Below are positions 62,072 through 64,000 of a stretch of 64,000 nucleotides of DNA, piece after piece. This DNA comes from Mesorhizobium sp. ORS 3324 (lineage in GTDB: Bacteria; Pseudomonadota; Alphaproteobacteria; Rhizobiales; Rhizobiaceae), in assembly GCA_000824825.2 (NCBI GenBank), contig LM655172.1, positions 1-64,000 on the forward strand, in the 5' to 3' direction. A program made the position numbers and the translations under genes. The notes below the pieces were generated by a model that saw nothing but the letters and a program-made list of their open reading frames with translations, did no database searches and was not told the origin of the DNA. Numbering within the stretch: position 1 is the stretch's first letter; each line of letters starts with the position of its first letter.

Positions 62072-63239
62072 AGAACACCAGGCGCGCTCGTCCATGACAA
62101 AGAATTCGATGGCCGAGACTTTTTCCTTCAAGCTCATCGCCACCGACGGCAAGGCGCGGCGCGGCCTGATTTCGATGCCGCGCGGCGAGATCCGTACGCC
62201 GGCCTTCATGCCGGTCGGCACCGGCGGCACCGTCAAGGCCATGTATATGGACCAGGTGCGCGGCGTCGGCGCCGACATCATCCTAGGCAACACCTATCAC
62301 CTGATGCTGCGGCCCGGCGCCGAGCGCGTGGCGAAGCTCGGCGGCCTGCACGAGTTCACCCGCTGGCCTTATCCGATCCTCACCGACAGCGGCGGCTTCC
62401 AGGTCATGTCGCTGTCGAAGCTGAGGAAGCTAACGGAAAAGGGCGTCACCTTCCGCTCGCATATCGATGGCGCGCCCTACGAGATGTCGCCGGAGCGGTC
62501 GATCGAGATCCAGGGGCTGCTCGATTCCGACATCCAGATGCAGCTCGACGAATGCACGGCGCTGCCGGCCAAGCCCACGGAAATCGAACGCGCCATGGAA
62601 TTGTCGCTGCGCTGGGCCGAGCGCTGCAAGACGGCGTTCGGCGACCAGCCGGGCAAGGCGATGTTCGGCATTGTCCAGGGTGGCGACAGCGCGGCGATGC
62701 GCCTCCGCTCGGCGCAGGCGCTGAGGGCGATGGATCTCAAAGGCTATGCTATCGGCGGGCTCGCGGTCGGGGAGCCGCAGGCGGTGATGCTGGAGATGCT
62801 CGACATCACCTGTCCGGAGCTGCCGGCCGACAGGCCGCGCTACCTGATGGGCGTCGGCACGCCGGACGACATCTTGAAGTCGGTGGCGCGCGGCATCGAC
62901 ATGTTCGACTGCGTGATGCCGACCCGCGCCGGCCGCCATGGCCTGGCTTACACGCGTCGCGGCAAGATCAACCTGCGCAACGCGCGCCATGCCGACGATC
63001 CGCGCCCGCTGGACGAGGAGAGCGACTGCCCGGCCGCGCGCGACTATTCACGCGCCTATCTCCATCACCTCGTGCGTTCGCAGGAGTCTCTGGGGGCAAT
63101 GCTGCTCACCTGGAACAACCTGTCCTACTACCAGAAGCTGATGCAGGACATCCGCGCCGCCATCGAGGCGCAAGCCTTCGAAGCTTGCGCCGCCGAGATT
63201 TCGGAAGGCTGGGCGAGGGGCGATACTCCCGCCCTTTAG
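62061..63239 (+). CDS. tgt: tRNA-guanine transglycosylase lacking the zinc site
   Basis: This enzyme exchanges G34 for preQ1 in tRNAs with GUN anticodons. The 392-residue protein keeps the catalytic regions ([13 protein letters not shown] and [13 protein letters not shown]). The C-terminal zinc site is lost: the E. coli Cys302, Cys304, Cys307 and His333 positions are Ser321, Cys323, Ala326 and Asn352. ATG 62061 has GGGAG upstream and overlaps queA; ATG 62109 would give a more usual length of 376. It forms a queuosine operon with queA. Confidence 0.95.
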   Translation: MDVEEHQARSSMTKNSMAETFSFKLIATDGKARRGLISMPRGEIRTPAFMPVGTGGTVKAMYMDQVRGVGADIILGNTYHLMLRPGAERVAKLGGLHEFTRWPYPILTDSGGFQVMSLSKLRKLTEKGVTFRSHIDGAPYEMSPERSIEIQGLLDSDIQMQLDECTALPAKPTEIERAMELSLRWAERCKTAFGDQPGKAMFGIVQGGDSAAMRLRSAQALRAMDLKGYAIGGLAVGEPQAVMLEMLDITCPELPADRPRYLMGVGTPDDILKSVARGIDMFDCVMPTRAGRHGLAYTRRGKINLRNARHADDPRPLDEESDCPAARDYSRAYLHHLVRSQESLGAMLLTWNNLSYYQKLMQDIRAAIEAQAFEACAAEISEGWARGDTPAL

Positions 63240-63269
63240 CAGCTCCGTCCCTGCAATTGACGGGCGGCC

Positions 63270-63281
63270 GCTCCCGGGAGC
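63270..63281. promoter_or_regulatory. Perfect palindrome upstream of the terminal SDR gene
   Basis: GCTCCCGGGAGC lies 25 bases before the SDR start codon, in the short gap after tgt. It could be an operator or an RNA hairpin. The evidence is symmetry and position only. Confidence 0.25.
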
Positions 63282-63305
63282 AGACTTGGTGCCCTGGGGA
63301 TCAGC

Positions 63306-64000
63306 ATGAGCGTAACATACGACTTTGCCGGCAAGACGGCTATCGTGACCGGTGGCTCAAGGGGCATCGGCAGGGCCGTGGCCAATGGGTTGGCACAGTG
63401 GGGTGCGGACGTCTGGATATGGGATGCCGACCCACTGCCGACCGACGAAACCCGCAGCCGGACTGTCGACGTGACCAGGGCTGCCGATATAAGGGCCGCG
63501 CTGTCAGAAATCGTTGCCGAAGCTGGCCGAGTCGACATTCTCGTCAACAATGCGGGATATCTTGGCTCCTATCTCAGCTTCGAGGCCTTCGATCCGGCCG
63601 AGTGGCAGCGTATCATCGGCGTCAACCTCATCGGGACATTCGAGGTCACGCAACAAATTTTGCCCATCATGCGCAAGGCCGGCAGCGGCCGCATCGTCAA
63701 TATGGGGTCCCTCGCCGGCAAGGAGGGATTGCCGAACCTTGCAGCCTATTCGGCGGCGAGCGCGGGCGTCATCGCCTTCACCAAGGCCTTGTCGCGTGAG
63801 GTCTGCGACACCGAAATCCGCGTCAATTGCGTTGCGCCGGGTCCAATCGATACCGATCTGATCCGGCGTCTCGGAAACGAAGTGGTCAGCGATATGATCG
63901 GCGCCAGCCCGCTGAAGCGGCTCGGGGCGGTGGAAGAGGTCGCGGCGCTGGTTCTCTGGCTCTGTTCCGATGCATCGAGTTTCAACACCGGCGCGGTGTT
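63306..64000 (+). CDS. SDR family oxidoreductase, 3' end cut by the window, atypical active site
   Basis: The first 231 residues of a FabG-like short-chain dehydrogenase are visible. The cofactor motif GGSRGIG (residues 16-22), Asn-Asn-Ala-Gly at 81-84, Ser135 and Tyr148 are in place. The lysine expected four residues after the tyrosine is Ser152 (YSAAS in place of YxxxK). Asp40 after the second strand suggests NAD preference. The gene runs off the window at FNTGAV, shortly before the usual C-terminus. Separate transcription from tgt is possible, given the 66-base gap. Confidence 0.85.
   Translation, partial: MSVTYDFAGKTAIVTGGSRGIGRAVANGLAQWGADVWIWDADPLPTDETRSRTVDVTRAADIRAALSEIVAEAGRVDILVNNAGYLGSYLSFEAFDPAEWQRIIGVNLIGTFEVTQQILPIMRKAGSGRIVNMGSLAGKEGLPNLAAYSAASAGVIAFTKALSREVCDTEIRVNCVAPGPIDTDLIRRLGNEVVSDMIGASPLKRLGAVEEVAALVLWLCSDASSFNTGAV

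Overview
The window looks like one end of a draft chromosomal contig from an alphaproteobacterium of the order Hyphomicrobiales (Rhizobiales), most like Mesorhizobium or a close relative. The evidence is high GC content, a growth-pole-ring-type giant coiled-coil gene, CckA, a folP-folB-folK cluster, the urtABCDE order, SOS boxes of the alphaproteobacterial GAAC-N7-GAAC type, and rhizobial palindromic intergenic repeats. Bases 1-21 match the 3' end of an Illumina adapter, so the left edge is an assembly boundary and not genomic DNA. The right edge cuts through an SDR gene.

Layout. 0-6 kb: a giant minus-strand coiled-coil gene without its C-terminus, resembling the Agrobacterium growth pole ring protein. 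6-10 kb: an Hpt phosphotransfer protein, a [2Fe-2S] ferredoxin followed by a ferredoxin-NADP reductase, and a DHA2 multidrug exporter. 10-15 kb: a putative secreted protease (DUF922), folP-folB-folK, a DUF924 gene and a KefB-type antiporter. 14.6-17 kb: an AraC regulator next to an MFS exporter. 17-24 kb: small secreted proteins, the YcjX-YcjF pair, a SixA-like phosphatase, a cysteine-poor DksA, and an SDR divergent from an ECF sigma factor with a C-terminal SnoaL-like domain. 24-29 kb: a FliO-like protein, the cell-cycle kinase CckA, a purine nucleoside phosphorylase, a ribbon-helix-helix protein and a glyoxalase. 29-32 kb: a Tat-exported two-subunit GMC oxidoreductase. 32-38 kb: the urea ABC transporter urtABCDE behind a near-perfect sigma-54 promoter, which implies nitrogen control. 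38-45 kb: a diguanylate cyclase, DUF72, GNAT and uvrA. 45-48 kb: a gene-free stretch with a possible structured RNA and a long inverted repeat, then clpP, an ArsR/SRPBCC pair and ssb. 48-55 kb: OsmC, MarC, VOC and AraC genes, a sorbosone-dehydrogenase-like protein, and a SulP transporter coupled to a ParB-like protein. 55-64 kb: gyrA, an unlisted 50-residue membrane protein, coaD, two cyclophilins, a DMT transporter, queA, tgt and a partial SDR.

Most genes are ordinary core functions. The most notable observations are: (1) three zinc-binding proteins in this window (DksA, Tgt and UvrA) each lack zinc ligands of the textbook family; (2) two dispersed bipartite palindromic repeat families keep nearly the same hairpin loop on unrelated stems; (3) uvrA and ssb are divergent but 3.1 kb apart, each with its own SOS box, around a hairpin-dense non-coding stretch; (4) the giant coiled-coil protein has 36- and 29-residue repeats in a mirror-symmetric order. 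I found no tRNA, rRNA, CRISPR array, insertion sequence or prophage.
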